In this document: positions 47,443 to 55,961 of the stretch, in pieces
How the letters are laid out: each line of letters starts with the position of its first letter
Numbering within the stretch: position 1 is the stretch's first letter
From: Streptomyces venezuelae
GTDB taxonomy: Bacteria > Actinomycetota > Actinomycetes > Streptomycetales > Streptomycetaceae
Direction: 5' to 3'
Length of the DNA: 64,000 nucleotides
NCBI RefSeq assembly: GCF_008642375.1
Contig: NZ_CP029194.1
Coordinates: 2,852,001-2,916,000 of the forward strand
Translations under genes and position numbers: made by a program
Notes under the pieces: model-generated
Databases searched by the model: none
Told to the model about the DNA's origin: nothing
The model's input: only the letters and a program-made list of their open reading frames with translations

Positions 47443-48492
47443 TCAGCGCGTGCGCCGGGTGACGAACTCCGCGAGGGCGAGCAGGTCCCCCGCCGCCGCC
47501 AGGTCCGGGACGGCCTCGGCCAGATACTCGACGGCGCGGCCCATGCGCTCGGCCGCCTGGGCCTGCGCCCAGTCCCGGCCGCCGGCCCGCTCGACCGCGT
47601 CCGCCGCCGCCCGTACCGCCGCCGCGTCGAGGGCCGGACGGGAGTAGAGCTCGGCCAGTTCGTCGCCCGCCGGGGTCCCCGAGGCGAGCGCCGCCACCAC
47701 GGGCAGCGACTTCTTGTGGGCGACGAGGTCGGCGCCGGCCGGCTTGCCCGTACGGTCCGGGTCGCCCCAGATCCCGATGAGGTCGTCGATCAGCTGGAAC
47801 GCGAGTCCGGCCTCGCGGCCGAAGGCGTCCATCGCCGCGACCTCCTCCTCCCCCGCGCCCGCGTAGAGCGCGCCGATGGCGCAGGAGGCACCGAGCAGGG
47901 CTCCGGTCTTGGCGGTGGCCATGGCCAGGCACTCGTCGAGCGAGACGTCACGGGGGCCGCGCTGCTCGAAGGCGCAGTCCGCCTGCTGGCCCGCGCAGAG
48001 TTCGATGACGCAGGCGGCGAGGCGTGCGGCGGCGGCCGGCGAGGCGGGGTGCGGGTCCTCGGCGAGCAGCCGCAGGGCGAGTGCGTTCATGGCGTCACCG
48101 GCGATGAGGGCGTCCGGGATGCCGAAGACGGTCCAGGCGGTGGGCCGGTGCCGCCGGGTCGGGTCCTCGTCCACGATGTCGTCGTGGAGCAGGGTGAAGT
48201 TGTGTGCGAGCTCGACGGCCGCCGCGGCCTTCACGGCCTGGGTGGACTCGGCGCCGAGGGCGCGGGCCGCCGCGAGGACCAGGGCGGGCCTGATCGCCTT
48301 GCCCGCCTGCCCGGCGGCCGGGGTGCCGTCGGCGTGCTCCCACCCGAAGTGGTACATCGCCACCCGGCGTATGGAGCCCGGCAGGGACTCGACGGTGGAG
48401 CGGAGTTGAGGATGGACGGCGGCCCGTGTCTGGTCCAGGAGCATCACGGCCCCCTGACCGTCGGCGACGGCTTCCGCGCTGGTCGTGGTCAC
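47443..48492 (-). CDS. Polyprenyl (isoprenyl) synthetase, encapsulin-linked
   Basis: A 349-residue class I prenyltransferase with the first Asp-rich motif LLHDDIVDED (Asp104-105) and the second FQLIDDLIGIWGD (Asp236-237). It condenses IPP with allylic diphosphates to make geranyl/farnesyl or longer diphosphate; chain length cannot be read safely here. It follows the encapsulin gene by 88 bp on the same strand, the arrangement described for family 2B encapsulins with polyprenyl transferase cargo. GTG 48492 has AAGGA seven bases upstream; ATG 48507 is the alternative. Confidence 0.88.
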   Translation of the reverse strand: MTTTSAEAVADGQGAVMLLDQTRAAVHPQLRSTVESLPGSIRRVAMYHFGWEHADGTPAAGQAGKAIRPALVLAAARALGAESTQAVKAAAAVELAHNFTLLHDDIVDEDPTRRHRPTAWTVFGIPDALIAGDAMNALALRLLAEDPHPASPAAAARLAACVIELCAGQQADCAFEQRGPRDVSLDECLAMATAKTGALLGASCAIGALYAGAGEEEVAAMDAFGREAGLAFQLIDDLIGIWGDPDRTGKPAGADLVAHKKSLPVVAALASGTPAGDELAELYSRPALDAAAVRAAADAVERAGGRDWAQAQAAERMGRAVEYLAEAVPDLAAAGDLLALAEFVTRRTR

Positions 48493-48580
48493 GGTCACTT
48501 CCTTCATGTCCTTCGCGGCGCGAGCGCTGGGGAACGCCCGGGGGCGGGAGGTTCGGTCCCCGCCCCCGGGCGTCACCGGC

Positions 48581-49993
48581 TCAGCGCCAGCGGCTGACCT
48601 CGACGTTCTCCAGGATGCCGAGCGCGTCCGGGACGAGGATGGCGGCCGAGTAGTAGGCCGTGACGAGGTAGGAGATGATCGCCTGCTCGTCGATGCCCAT
48701 GAAGCGGACCGAGAGGCTGGGCTCGATCTCGTCGGGGAGGCCGGTCTGGTGCAGACCGATCACACCCTGGTCGGCCTCGCCCGTACGCATGCAGATGATC
48801 GACGTGGTCCGGGCGTCCGAGACCGGGATCTTGTTGCACGGGAAGATCGGCACACCGCGCCAGGTCGGGATGCGGTTGCCGTTGACCTCGATCGTCTCGG
48901 GCACGAGGCCGCGCTTGTTGAGCTCGCGGCCGAAGGCGGCGATGGCGCGCGGGTGGGCCAGGAAGAGCTTCGAGCCGCGACGGCGGGAGAGCAGCTCGTC
49001 CATGTCGTCGGGGCTGGGGGCGCCGTCGTGGGGCTGGAGCCGCTGTCCGTAGTCGCAGTTGGCGAGGAGACCGAACTGCTTGTTGTTGATGAGCTCGTGC
49101 TCCTGGCGCTCGCGGAGCGCCTCGACGGTCAGCCGCAACTGCTGCTCGGTCTGGTTCATCGGCTGGTTGTAGAGGTCGGCGACGCGGCTGTGGACCTTCA
49201 GCACGGTCTGGGCGACGCTCAGCTCGTACTCGCGGGGCGCGAGGTCGTAGTCGACGTACGTGTGCGGGATGACCGCCTCGCCGACGTGGCCGGCGGAGAG
49301 GTCGATGGCGGCCTCGCCGTAGGTGTTGGTGCGCTGGTCGGGCAGCGCGGCGACGGCCTCCAGGTGGGCGGCGAGCGAGGGGGCCCGGTCCGCGAGGTTC
49401 AGCACGTCGGCCCGGGTGAGCTCGAGGACCGTGCAGGCGGTGGCGGTGCGGGCCGTCCAGTCCCAGACGGCGTCGGCGCTGACCAGCGCGGACTCTCCGA
49501 GGTAGGCGCCGTCGGCGAGGACGCCGAGGACGGCCTCGTCCCCGTAGGGTCCCTCGCCGACCTGCTCGATCCGGCCGTGTGCGAGGAGGTGCACGCGGTC
49601 GTTGGCCGCGCCGACGGCCGCGATGATCTCGCCCGCCGCGTACTCCCGCTGCGTACAGCGGGACGCGAGCTCGGCCAGGGCGCCCTCGTCCTCGTAACCA
49701 CGCAGAGCGGGGAGTTCGCCGAGCTCGGCGGGGATGACCTCGACGCGCTGCCCCGTCTGGACGAAGGTGACGCGGCCGTCGCCCACGGAGTAGCTGAGCC
49801 TGCGGTTCACCCGGTACGTACCGCCCTGCACCTGCACCCACGGCATCATCCGCAGCAGCCACCGGGAGGTGATCTCCTGCATCTGCGGCGCGGACTTGGT
49901 GGTCGTGGCGAGGTTCCGCGCGGCGGCGGTACCGAGACTCTGCTGCGGTGCCTGGTCCGTACGGACCTCGTCGCCAACCGAACCAACGGACAT
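48581..49993 (-). CDS. Family 2B encapsulin shell protein with cyclic-nucleotide-binding insert (EshA-type)
   Basis: A 470-residue shell protein. The N-terminal arm ([20 protein letters not shown]) and HK97-like parts ([81 protein letters not shown]) surround a cNMP-binding insert ([15 protein letters not shown] ... [10 protein letters not shown] ... [14 protein letters not shown]) whose phosphate-cassette G-E-S and R-T-A are present. Family 2B shells enclose isoprenoid enzymes; the next gene is a polyprenyl synthetase. ATG 49993 has GAGGGAG upstream. Confidence 0.93.
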   Translation of the reverse strand: MSVGSVGDEVRTDQAPQQSLGTAAARNLATTTKSAPQMQEITSRWLLRMMPWVQVQGGTYRVNRRLSYSVGDGRVTFVQTGQRVEVIPAELGELPALRGYEDEGALAELASRCTQREYAAGEIIAAVGAANDRVHLLAHGRIEQVGEGPYGDEAVLGVLADGAYLGESALVSADAVWDWTARTATACTVLELTRADVLNLADRAPSLAAHLEAVAALPDQRTNTYGEAAIDLSAGHVGEAVIPHTYVDYDLAPREYELSVAQTVLKVHSRVADLYNQPMNQTEQQLRLTVEALRERQEHELINNKQFGLLANCDYGQRLQPHDGAPSPDDMDELLSRRRGSKLFLAHPRAIAAFGRELNKRGLVPETIEVNGNRIPTWRGVPIFPCNKIPVSDARTTSIICMRTGEADQGVIGLHQTGLPDEIEPSLSVRFMGIDEQAIISYLVTAYYSAAILVPDALGILENVEVSRWR

Positions 49994-50246
49994 GGAACTC
50001 CCTCTCGTATGCGTGAGTTGCGAGAGAAAGCCTTTCAGCACGGAACGTGTCCGCGCCATTACACATTCGGGTGGGACTGTTCGACGATCTTCGGGGCATG
50101 TCGTGCGATTTCCCCCGGGCGGCGGCGCGTCGCGGGCCGCGTCCCGCCGTGTCCGGATCGGCTCGCACACCACCCGAACGGATGGCCGCGGAGCGGCGGA
50201 CTCCGGTACTCCGGAAGTTCACCCCGTCCCCCGAAGGGAGTCGGTC

Positions 50247-50837
50247 ATGGCCTCACCCATGTCCGCGAGCAGGTTCCTCGACGCACTGCGTGACGAGGGC
50301 CTCGCGGTCGTCCAGGTCGGCGACTGGTCCACCCACAACCGCAACCACAAGGGCCCGTGGGGCCCGGTGCACGGCGTGATGATCCATCACACCGTGACCA
50401 AGGGCACCGCGAGCACCGTCCGGCTCTGCCGGGACGGCTACGCGGCCCTGCCGGGGCCGCTCTGCCACGGCGTGATCGCCAAGGACGGAACGGTCCACCT
50501 CGTCGGCTACGGCCGCACCAACCACGCGGGCCTCGGCGACGACGAGGTGCTGAGGGCGGTCGTCGCCGAGCAGCGTCTGCCGCCGGACGACGAGGCCACG
50601 ACGGACGGCAACCGGCACTTCTACGGCTTCGAGTGCGAGAACCTCGGCGACGGCGAGGACCCGTGGCCGAAGGTCCAGCTGGAGGCCATCGCGAAGGCGG
50701 CGGCCGCCGTGTGCCGGGCGCACGGCTGGACCCAGCGCTCGGTCATCGGGCACCGGGAATGGCAGCCGGGGAAGGTGGACCCGCGCGGCTTCACGATGGC
50801 CTCGATGCGCGAACGGGTCGCCGACCTGCTCCGCTGA
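50247..50837 (+). CDS. N-acetylmuramoyl-L-alanine amidase (Amidase_2), no signal peptide
   Basis: A 196-residue amidase domain. Zinc ligands are in VHGVMIHHTVT and VIGHREWQPGKVDPRGF, and CHGVIAKDGTVHLVGYG is the substrate strand. It would cut the amide between MurNAc and the stem peptide. No signal peptide or membrane helix is seen, so it resembles a phage endolysin catalytic domain or a cell-lysis enzyme. AAGGGAG precedes ATG 50247. Confidence 0.85.
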   Translation: MASPMSASRFLDALRDEGLAVVQVGDWSTHNRNHKGPWGPVHGVMIHHTVTKGTASTVRLCRDGYAALPGPLCHGVIAKDGTVHLVGYGRTNHAGLGDDEVLRAVVAEQRLPPDDEATTDGNRHFYGFECENLGDGEDPWPKVQLEAIAKAAAAVCRAHGWTQRSVIGHREWQPGKVDPRGFTMASMRERVADLLR

Positions 50838-50861
50838 CCGGAAGGCCTGGACAATGGCCGG

Positions 50862-51776
50862 GTGAACGCGTTCGACCTCTCCCCCCTGCGGCCCCGGCTC
50901 CCCTCGCCCCTGGAGCCGGTGGAGGACGAGCGCTTCGCCCGGCGCGGTCTCACGCTGCTGCTCAAGCGCGACGACCTCATCCACCCCGACCTGCCGGGCA
51001 ACAAGTGGCGCAAGCTCGCGCTCAACCTGCGGGCGGCGGACGGCCGTCCCGTGCTCACCTTCGGCGGCGCGTACTCGAACCACCTGCGCGCCACGGCCGC
51101 CGCCGGCCGGCTCCTGGGCTTCCCCACGATCGGTGTCGTCCGCGGCGACGAGCTGGCCGGGCGGCCGCTCAACCCGTCCCTCGCGCGGTGCGCGGCGGAC
51201 GGGATGCGGCTGGAGTTCGTGGACCGGGCCACGTACCGCGCGAAGGGCGATCCCGCCACGCTCGCCGCGCTCCTCGAGCGGGCCCCGGCGGAGACGTACG
51301 TGGTCCCGGAGGGCGGCAGCAACGCGCTCGCCGTGCGCGGGTGCGTGGAGCTCGGCCGCGAACTCGCCGGAGCGGCCGACGTGGTCGCCGTCGCCTGCGG
51401 CACGGGCGGCACCCTCGCGGGCCTCGCGGCCGGGCTCTCCCCCGGGCAGAGGGCCCTGGGGATCCCGGTCCTCAAGGGCGGGTTCCTGGGTACGGAGGTC
51501 CGCGCCCTCCAGGAGGCCGCGTTCGGCGGGGCGCGGGGCGACTGGGCCCTCGACGAGCGGTTCCACTGCGGCGGTTACGCCCGTACGGGACCGGTCCTGG
51601 AGTCGTTCGCACGGGACTTCGAGGCGCGGCACGGACTCGCCATCGAGCGGCTGTATGTCGCCAAAATGCTCCACGGGCTGGTGACTCTCGCGGAGGAGGG
51701 CGCGTTCCCGGCGGGTACCCGGCTCGCGGCGGTGGTGACGGGCGCCCCGGAGCCGACGAGCCCCGACGGAAGCTAG
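50862..51776 (+). CDS. PLP-dependent D-cysteine desulfhydrase / ACC-deaminase-like enzyme
   Basis: A 304-residue fold-type II PLP enzyme. The PLP Lys is in DLPGNKWRKLALNL, the glycine loop in VACGTGGTLAGLAAG, and LTFGGAYSNHLRA is the substrate-binding Asn-His. It fits the 1-aminocyclopropane-1-carboxylate deaminase/D-cysteine desulfhydrase family; specificity cannot be read. GTG 50862. Its stop shares CTAG with the convergent antiporter gene. Confidence 0.85.
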   Translation: MNAFDLSPLRPRLPSPLEPVEDERFARRGLTLLLKRDDLIHPDLPGNKWRKLALNLRAADGRPVLTFGGAYSNHLRATAAAGRLLGFPTIGVVRGDELAGRPLNPSLARCAADGMRLEFVDRATYRAKGDPATLAALLERAPAETYVVPEGGSNALAVRGCVELGRELAGAADVVAVACGTGGTLAGLAAGLSPGQRALGIPVLKGGFLGTEVRALQEAAFGGARGDWALDERFHCGGYARTGPVLESFARDFEARHGLAIERLYVAKMLHGLVTLAEEGAFPAGTRLAAVVTGAPEPTSPDGS

Positions 51777-53371
51777 TCCGCCACCTCCTCGCGGTACGCG
51801 GCGGCCTCCTCCAGGTCGAGGCGGCGGAGCAGCGTACGCATCATCTCGTCGTCGATCCGGCGCGCGTCCCGCAGCTGCACGAAGACCTCGCGCTCGGCTT
51901 CGATCATCTCGCGCGAGAGCCGCCGGTAGGTGTCGTCCGCCGTCTCCCCGGTGGCTTCGTTGACCGCCCCGAGCCGCTCCCACACGGAGTTCCTGCGCCG
52001 TTCCAGGACCGTGCGCAGCCGGTCGGCGAGGGGCTGGGGCAGGGCGTTGCGCTCGTCGGCGAGGAGCGCGTCGAGACGTTCCTCGGCGGCCCGGGAGGCC
52101 TCGCTCTGGGCCTGTGCCTCGGCGAGGGTCTCGGCGTACCGGTCGCGTCCCGGGAGCTTCAGGAGCCGGATGAGCGGGGGCAGGGTGAGGCCCTGCACCA
52201 CGAGCGTGCCGATGACGGTGGTGAAGGTGAGGAAGAGGACGAGGTTGCGGGCGGGGAACTCGACGCCGTCCGTGACGACGGGGATGGAGAAGGCGATGGC
52301 GAGGGAGACGACCCCGCGCATGCCGGCCCAGCCGACGACGAGCGGGGCTCTCCAGTCCACTCCCGGCTCGCGCTCGCGCACGCGCGCGGAGAGCCATCGG
52401 GGCAGGAACGTCGCCGGGTAGACCCAGACGAACCGCACGACGACGACCGCCACGAAGACCCCGACCGCGTACCAGGCAGCCTCTCCGATGCCGTACTGGC
52501 CGAGGCCCTCGACGACGTACGGCAGCTGGAGGCCGATCAGGGCGAAGACGGCGGACTCCAGGATGAAGGCGACCATCTTCCAGACGGCCTCCTCCTGGAG
52601 CCGGGTCGCGAAGTCGACCTGCCAGGCACGGTGGCCGAGGAAGAGGCCGACCACGACGACCGCGAGGACACCGGAGGCGTGGACCTCCTCGGCCGCCGCG
52701 TAGGCGACGAAGGGGATGAGGAGGGAGAGGGTGTTCTGGAGGAGGGAGTCGCCGAGGCCCCGGCGCAGCCAGTGGATGGGGACCATGAGGAGCAGGCCGA
52801 CGCCGATCCCGCCGACGGCGGCGAGCGCGAACTCCCCGATGCCGCCGGCCCAGCTGACGCCCTCGCCGACCGCCGCCGCGAGGGCGACCTTGTAGGCGGT
52901 GATGGCGGTGGCGTCGTTCACCAGGGACTCGCCCTGGAGGATCGTGGTGATCCGGTGGGGCAGGCCGAGCTTGCGGGCGATGGCCGTGGCGGCGACCGCG
53001 TCCGGCGGGGCGATCACCGCGCCGAGCACGAGCGCGGCCGTGAGCGGCAGGTCGGGGACGAGGACGTACGCGAGCCAGCCCACGGCCACGGTGGCGAAGA
53101 GGACATAGCCGACGGAGAGCAGGGCGACGGGGCGGATGTTGGCCCGCAGGTCGAGGTAGGAGGAGTCGAGGGCCGCCGTGTAGAGGAGCGGGGGCAGGAT
53201 CAGCGGCAGCACGATGTGCGGGTCGAGCGTGTAGTCGGGGACCCCGGGTACGTACGAGGCGGCGAGGCCGACGGCGACCAGGAGCAGCGGGGCCGGTACC
53301 GGGGTCCTGCGCGCGAACCCCGCGATCGCGGCGCTCGCCGCCACCAGCGCCACCAGCTGCAGTGCGTCCAT
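51773..53371 (-). CDS. Na+/H+ antiporter (CPA1 family)
   Basis: A 532-residue transporter with about 11-12 membrane helices, then a cytosolic C-terminal helical region of about 150 residues. Motifs: VLGAVIAPPDAVAATAIARKL (ion-binding Asp), LQGESLVNDATAI, and GWAGMRGVVSLAIAFSIP. It exchanges Na+ or K+ for H+. ATG 53371 starts in the first helix, as in homologues. Stop codons overlap with the convergent PLP enzyme gene. Confidence 0.92.
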   Translation of the reverse strand: MDALQLVALVAASAAIAGFARRTPVPAPLLLVAVGLAASYVPGVPDYTLDPHIVLPLILPPLLYTAALDSSYLDLRANIRPVALLSVGYVLFATVAVGWLAYVLVPDLPLTAALVLGAVIAPPDAVAATAIARKLGLPHRITTILQGESLVNDATAITAYKVALAAAVGEGVSWAGGIGEFALAAVGGIGVGLLLMVPIHWLRRGLGDSLLQNTLSLLIPFVAYAAAEEVHASGVLAVVVVGLFLGHRAWQVDFATRLQEEAVWKMVAFILESAVFALIGLQLPYVVEGLGQYGIGEAAWYAVGVFVAVVVVRFVWVYPATFLPRWLSARVREREPGVDWRAPLVVGWAGMRGVVSLAIAFSIPVVTDGVEFPARNLVLFLTFTTVIGTLVVQGLTLPPLIRLLKLPGRDRYAETLAEAQAQSEASRAAEERLDALLADERNALPQPLADRLRTVLERRRNSVWERLGAVNEATGETADDTYRRLSREMIEAEREVFVQLRDARRIDDEMMRTLLRRLDLEEAAAYREEVAD

Positions 53372-53410
53372 GCCCGTCCCCGTCTCGTGCCGCAACGTAA
53401 CCTGGCCATC

Positions 53411-53671
53411 ATGAGCGAGTGCCCGCACGTTGCCGAAATGCCGCGCCCCGAACCGGCGCCGCTGGCCGACACCTGCCCGGAGTGCCTGGCGGACGGGACG
53501 CACCCGGTGCAGCTGAGGATCTGTCTGAGCTGCGGGCACGTCGGCTGCTGCGACTCGTCGGCGGGGCGGCACGCGACGGGGCACTTCTCCTCCACCGGGC
53601 ACCCGGTGATGCGGACGTTCGAGCCGGGCGAGGCCTGGCGCTGGTGCTTCGTGGACAGTTCGATCGTCTGA
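53411..53671 (+). CDS. UBP-type zinc-finger protein
   Basis: An 86-residue protein with the zf-UBP pattern: C-x2-C (CPECLADG), C-x2-C (CLSCGHVGCCDSS) and H-x-x-G-H-x-x-x-x-H (RHATGHFSSTGHPVM). Three zinc ions may be bound. Bacterial members are small stand-alone proteins of unknown role. It is divergent from the antiporter gene. Confidence 0.88.
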   Translation: MSECPHVAEMPRPEPAPLADTCPECLADGTHPVQLRICLSCGHVGCCDSSAGRHATGHFSSTGHPVMRTFEPGEAWRWCFVDSSIV

Positions 53672-53684
53672 GGGCCGGAGGGGC

Positions 53685-53710
53685 GGTTCGACCGCCTCGC
53701 GGTTGGGTAC
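53685..53710 (+). promoter_or_regulatory. SigB/SigH-type promoter upstream of the anti-sigma/sigH operon
   Basis: GGTT (53685-53688), 16 bp, then GGGTAC (53705-53710) fits the consensus GNNT-N14-16-GGGTAY. A 5' leader of about 220 bp would precede the anti-sigma gene. Autoregulation by SigH-group factors is known in Streptomyces. Confidence 0.5.
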
Positions 53711-53942
53711 GTCATCCCTCCGCCGGTCGCTCGTTTTCGCCCCCCGCACACCTCTACCCACCGTCCGCACCCATGGGCCTACCATGGGTGACGAGCGTGA
53801 TCGGGGGCCGGGGGGCTCACGGCGACACGGCGGGACGGATCGCGATAGCGTCACGGCGGACTGCGCAGCCCCCTGCGCACCGCCCGGTCCGGGGCCTCTC
53901 CCCCCGGACCCCGAATGAGCTTGTGCCACCTTGGAGGTGAGG

Positions 53943-54356
53943 GTGTCCCAGATCACAGGCGAGCCCGGGACCCAGGACTTCGTGGAAGTCCGGCTGCCCG
54001 CTGCGGGTGCCTATCTGTCCGTGCTGCGTACGGCCACGGCCGGCCTCGCGGCGCGCTTGGACTTCACCCTCGACGAGATCGAGGACTTGCGGATCGCCGT
54101 CGACGAGGCCTGCGCGATCCTGCTCCAGCAGGCCGTGCCGGGGTCCGTCCTCAGCTGTGTCTTCCGGCTGGTCGACGACTCGCTGGACGTGACGGTCTCC
54201 GCCCCGACGACCGACGGTCGGGCGCCGGAGCGGGACACCTTCGCCTGGACGGTGCTGTCGGCACTGGCCGGGAAGGTGGAGTCGTCGGTGGCCGATGACC
54301 GTACGGTCTCGATCAGCCTGTACAAACAGCGCGGCGCGGGGCCAGGCCCGGCGTGA
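53943..54356 (+). CDS. Anti-sigma factor (RsbW-like serine kinase fold; RshA/UshX-type)
   Basis: A 137-residue GHKL protein. The core reads FTLDEIEDLRIAVDEACAILLQ, then DDSLDVTVSAPTTDG and TFAWTVLSALAGKVESS. The classical N-box Asn of RsbW is replaced (DEACAIL), which also holds for relatives that bind sigma tightly without strong kinase action. It overlaps the sigma gene by GTGA, the S. coelicolor rshA-sigH arrangement. GTG 53943 has TTGGAGG just upstream. Confidence 0.88.
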   Translation: MSQITGEPGTQDFVEVRLPAAGAYLSVLRTATAGLAARLDFTLDEIEDLRIAVDEACAILLQQAVPGSVLSCVFRLVDDSLDVTVSAPTTDGRAPERDTFAWTVLSALAGKVESSVADDRTVSISLYKQRGAGPGPA

Positions 54357-55408
54357 GGAGCGGGGACGCGACGGCCGGCATCCCTGAGCAGCAGGCGCGG
54401 CCGCATGAGGTCGCTACGGAGCAGGCGGACCAGATGAGCGAGCACGAGCAGCACCACCAGGTTCCCGAGACACCCGGCCTCCCTGGGGCCGCCGGGGTCT
54501 CCGACGGCTCCGAGGCCACCGGAGCCTCTTCGGGCATGCCGAGCACCGAAGACGACATGAAGGCGGCCGCGGCGAAGGCTGCGGAGGCGGCCCGGGCCGG
54601 CGAGGGTTCCGAGGCCGGCGAGGCCCCGGAGGAGACTCCCGCCGTCCCCGCGCCGAACGACCGGAGCGGTGCGCGCGCCCTCTTCGTCGAGCTGCGCGGG
54701 CTGCCGGAGGGCTCCCCGGAGAAGGCGGAGCTGCGCAACCGGCTGGTCCGGATGCACCTCCCGCTGGTGGAGCACCTGGCCCGGCGCTTCCGCAACCGCG
54801 GCGAGCCGCTGGACGACCTGACGCAGGTGGCGACGATCGGCCTGATCAAGTCGGTGGACCGGTTCGACCCGGAGCGCGGGGTCGAGTTCTCGACGTACGC
54901 GACCCCGACGGTCGTCGGCGAGATCAAGCGCCACTTCCGTGACAAGGGGTGGGCGGTCCGCGTGCCGCGCCGCCTCCAGGAGCTGCGGCTCTCGCTGACC
55001 ACGGCGACGGCGGAGCTCTCCCAGCAGCACGGCCGCTCACCGACGGTGCACGAGCTGGCCGAGCGGCTCGGGATCTCGGAGGAGGAGGTCCTGGAGGGTC
55101 TTGAGTCGGCGAACGCCTACTCGACGCTCTCCCTGGACGTCCCGGACACGGACGACGAGTCGCCGGCCGTCGCGGACACGCTGGGCGCGGAGGACGAGGC
55201 CCTGGAGGGGGTCGAGTACCGCGAGTCGCTCAAGCCGCTCCTGGAGGACCTGCCGCCCCGGGAGAAGCGGATCCTGCTGCTGCGTTTCTTCGGGAACATG
55301 ACCCAGTCGCAGATCGCGCAGGAGGTCGGCATCTCCCAGATGCACGTTTCTCGACTGCTGGCCCGGACCCTGGCCCAGCTGCGGGAGAAGCTCCTCGTGG
55401 AGGAGTGA
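54353..55408 (+). CDS. sigH: SigB-family RNA polymerase sigma factor with long N-terminal extension (SigH-like)
   Basis: A 351-residue sigma factor. The first about 105 residues are acidic, Ala/Pro-rich and disordered. Regions 2-4 follow: LVRMHLPLVEHLARRFRNRGEPLDDLTQVATIGLIKSVDRF, FSTYATPTVVGEIKRHFRDKGW, and MTQSQIAQEVGISQMHVSRLLARTLAQLR. S. coelicolor SigH likewise has an extended N-terminus and several protein forms; in-frame ATGs at about residues 28 and 62 could give shorter forms. The GTG overlaps the anti-sigma stop. It controls stress and developmental genes. Confidence 0.87.
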   Translation: MRSGDATAGIPEQQARPHEVATEQADQMSEHEQHHQVPETPGLPGAAGVSDGSEATGASSGMPSTEDDMKAAAAKAAEAARAGEGSEAGEAPEETPAVPAPNDRSGARALFVELRGLPEGSPEKAELRNRLVRMHLPLVEHLARRFRNRGEPLDDLTQVATIGLIKSVDRFDPERGVEFSTYATPTVVGEIKRHFRDKGWAVRVPRRLQELRLSLTTATAELSQQHGRSPTVHELAERLGISEEEVLEGLESANAYSTLSLDVPDTDDESPAVADTLGAEDEALEGVEYRESLKPLLEDLPPREKRILLLRFFGNMTQSQIAQEVGISQMHVSRLLARTLAQLREKLLVEE

Positions 55409-55413
55409 AGACC

Positions 55414-55839
55414 CTACGGAGTGTCCTGGCCGGGGCGCCGGATGCCGAGCGCCTCGGTCGTGGCCGGGTTCACCAGGAGGACGAGCCCGGTGACGGCGAG
55501 GACGCCGAGGACGATGCCGGCCGGGATCATCGTGCTGTTCGCCTGGAGCATCTGCCAGGCGACCGGCAGGGCCAGGATCTGGGTGATGACGGCCGGGCCC
55601 CGGCTCCAGGAGCGGCGCAGCCAGAGGCCGCGGGCGGCGGCGAGCGGGATCAGGCCGAGTGCGACGAGCGTCACGGCGCCGGTCAGGGCTCCGGTGAGGT
55701 CACCGGTCCCGTCCGTCAGCGCCTTCACCAGCATGTACACGCCGCCGGCGAGGAGCCCGAGGGCCTCGACACCGGCCACGGCCGCCGCTGCGGCGAGACG
55801 GTTGGGGCGGGAGGTCTGCTCCGTACTGCTGCTGCTCAT
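55414..55839 (-). CDS. Small integral membrane protein
   Basis: A 141-residue protein with four hydrophobic segments (AAAAAVAGVEALGLLAGGVYMLV, GAVTLVALGLIPLAAARGLWL, PAVITQILALPVAWQML, AGIVLGVLAVTGLVLLV). No known motif. It is convergent with sigH and conserved at this position, as recalled from S. coelicolor. Confidence 0.75.
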   Translation of the reverse strand: MSSSSTEQTSRPNRLAAAAAVAGVEALGLLAGGVYMLVKALTDGTGDLTGALTGAVTLVALGLIPLAAARGLWLRRSWSRGPAVITQILALPVAWQMLQANSTMIPAGIVLGVLAVTGLVLLVNPATTEALGIRRPGQDTP

Positions 55840-55961
55840 ACAGGGCAGGGTAACCGGGCCCCCCGGGAGCCCGCCGGGGTCCCCGTCCGGAGCCCCCGCG
55901 GGGTGTCCGACGGATGGGCCTGCACTGCGCCCGGTACCGCCGGGTAGGTACCCTGGCGCTC

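Noticed and set aside
53411..53940. Plus-strand frame of about 170 codons over the UBP zinc-finger gene and its downstream gap
   Set aside because: The zf-UBP protein occupies the true frame; the extension shows no motif.
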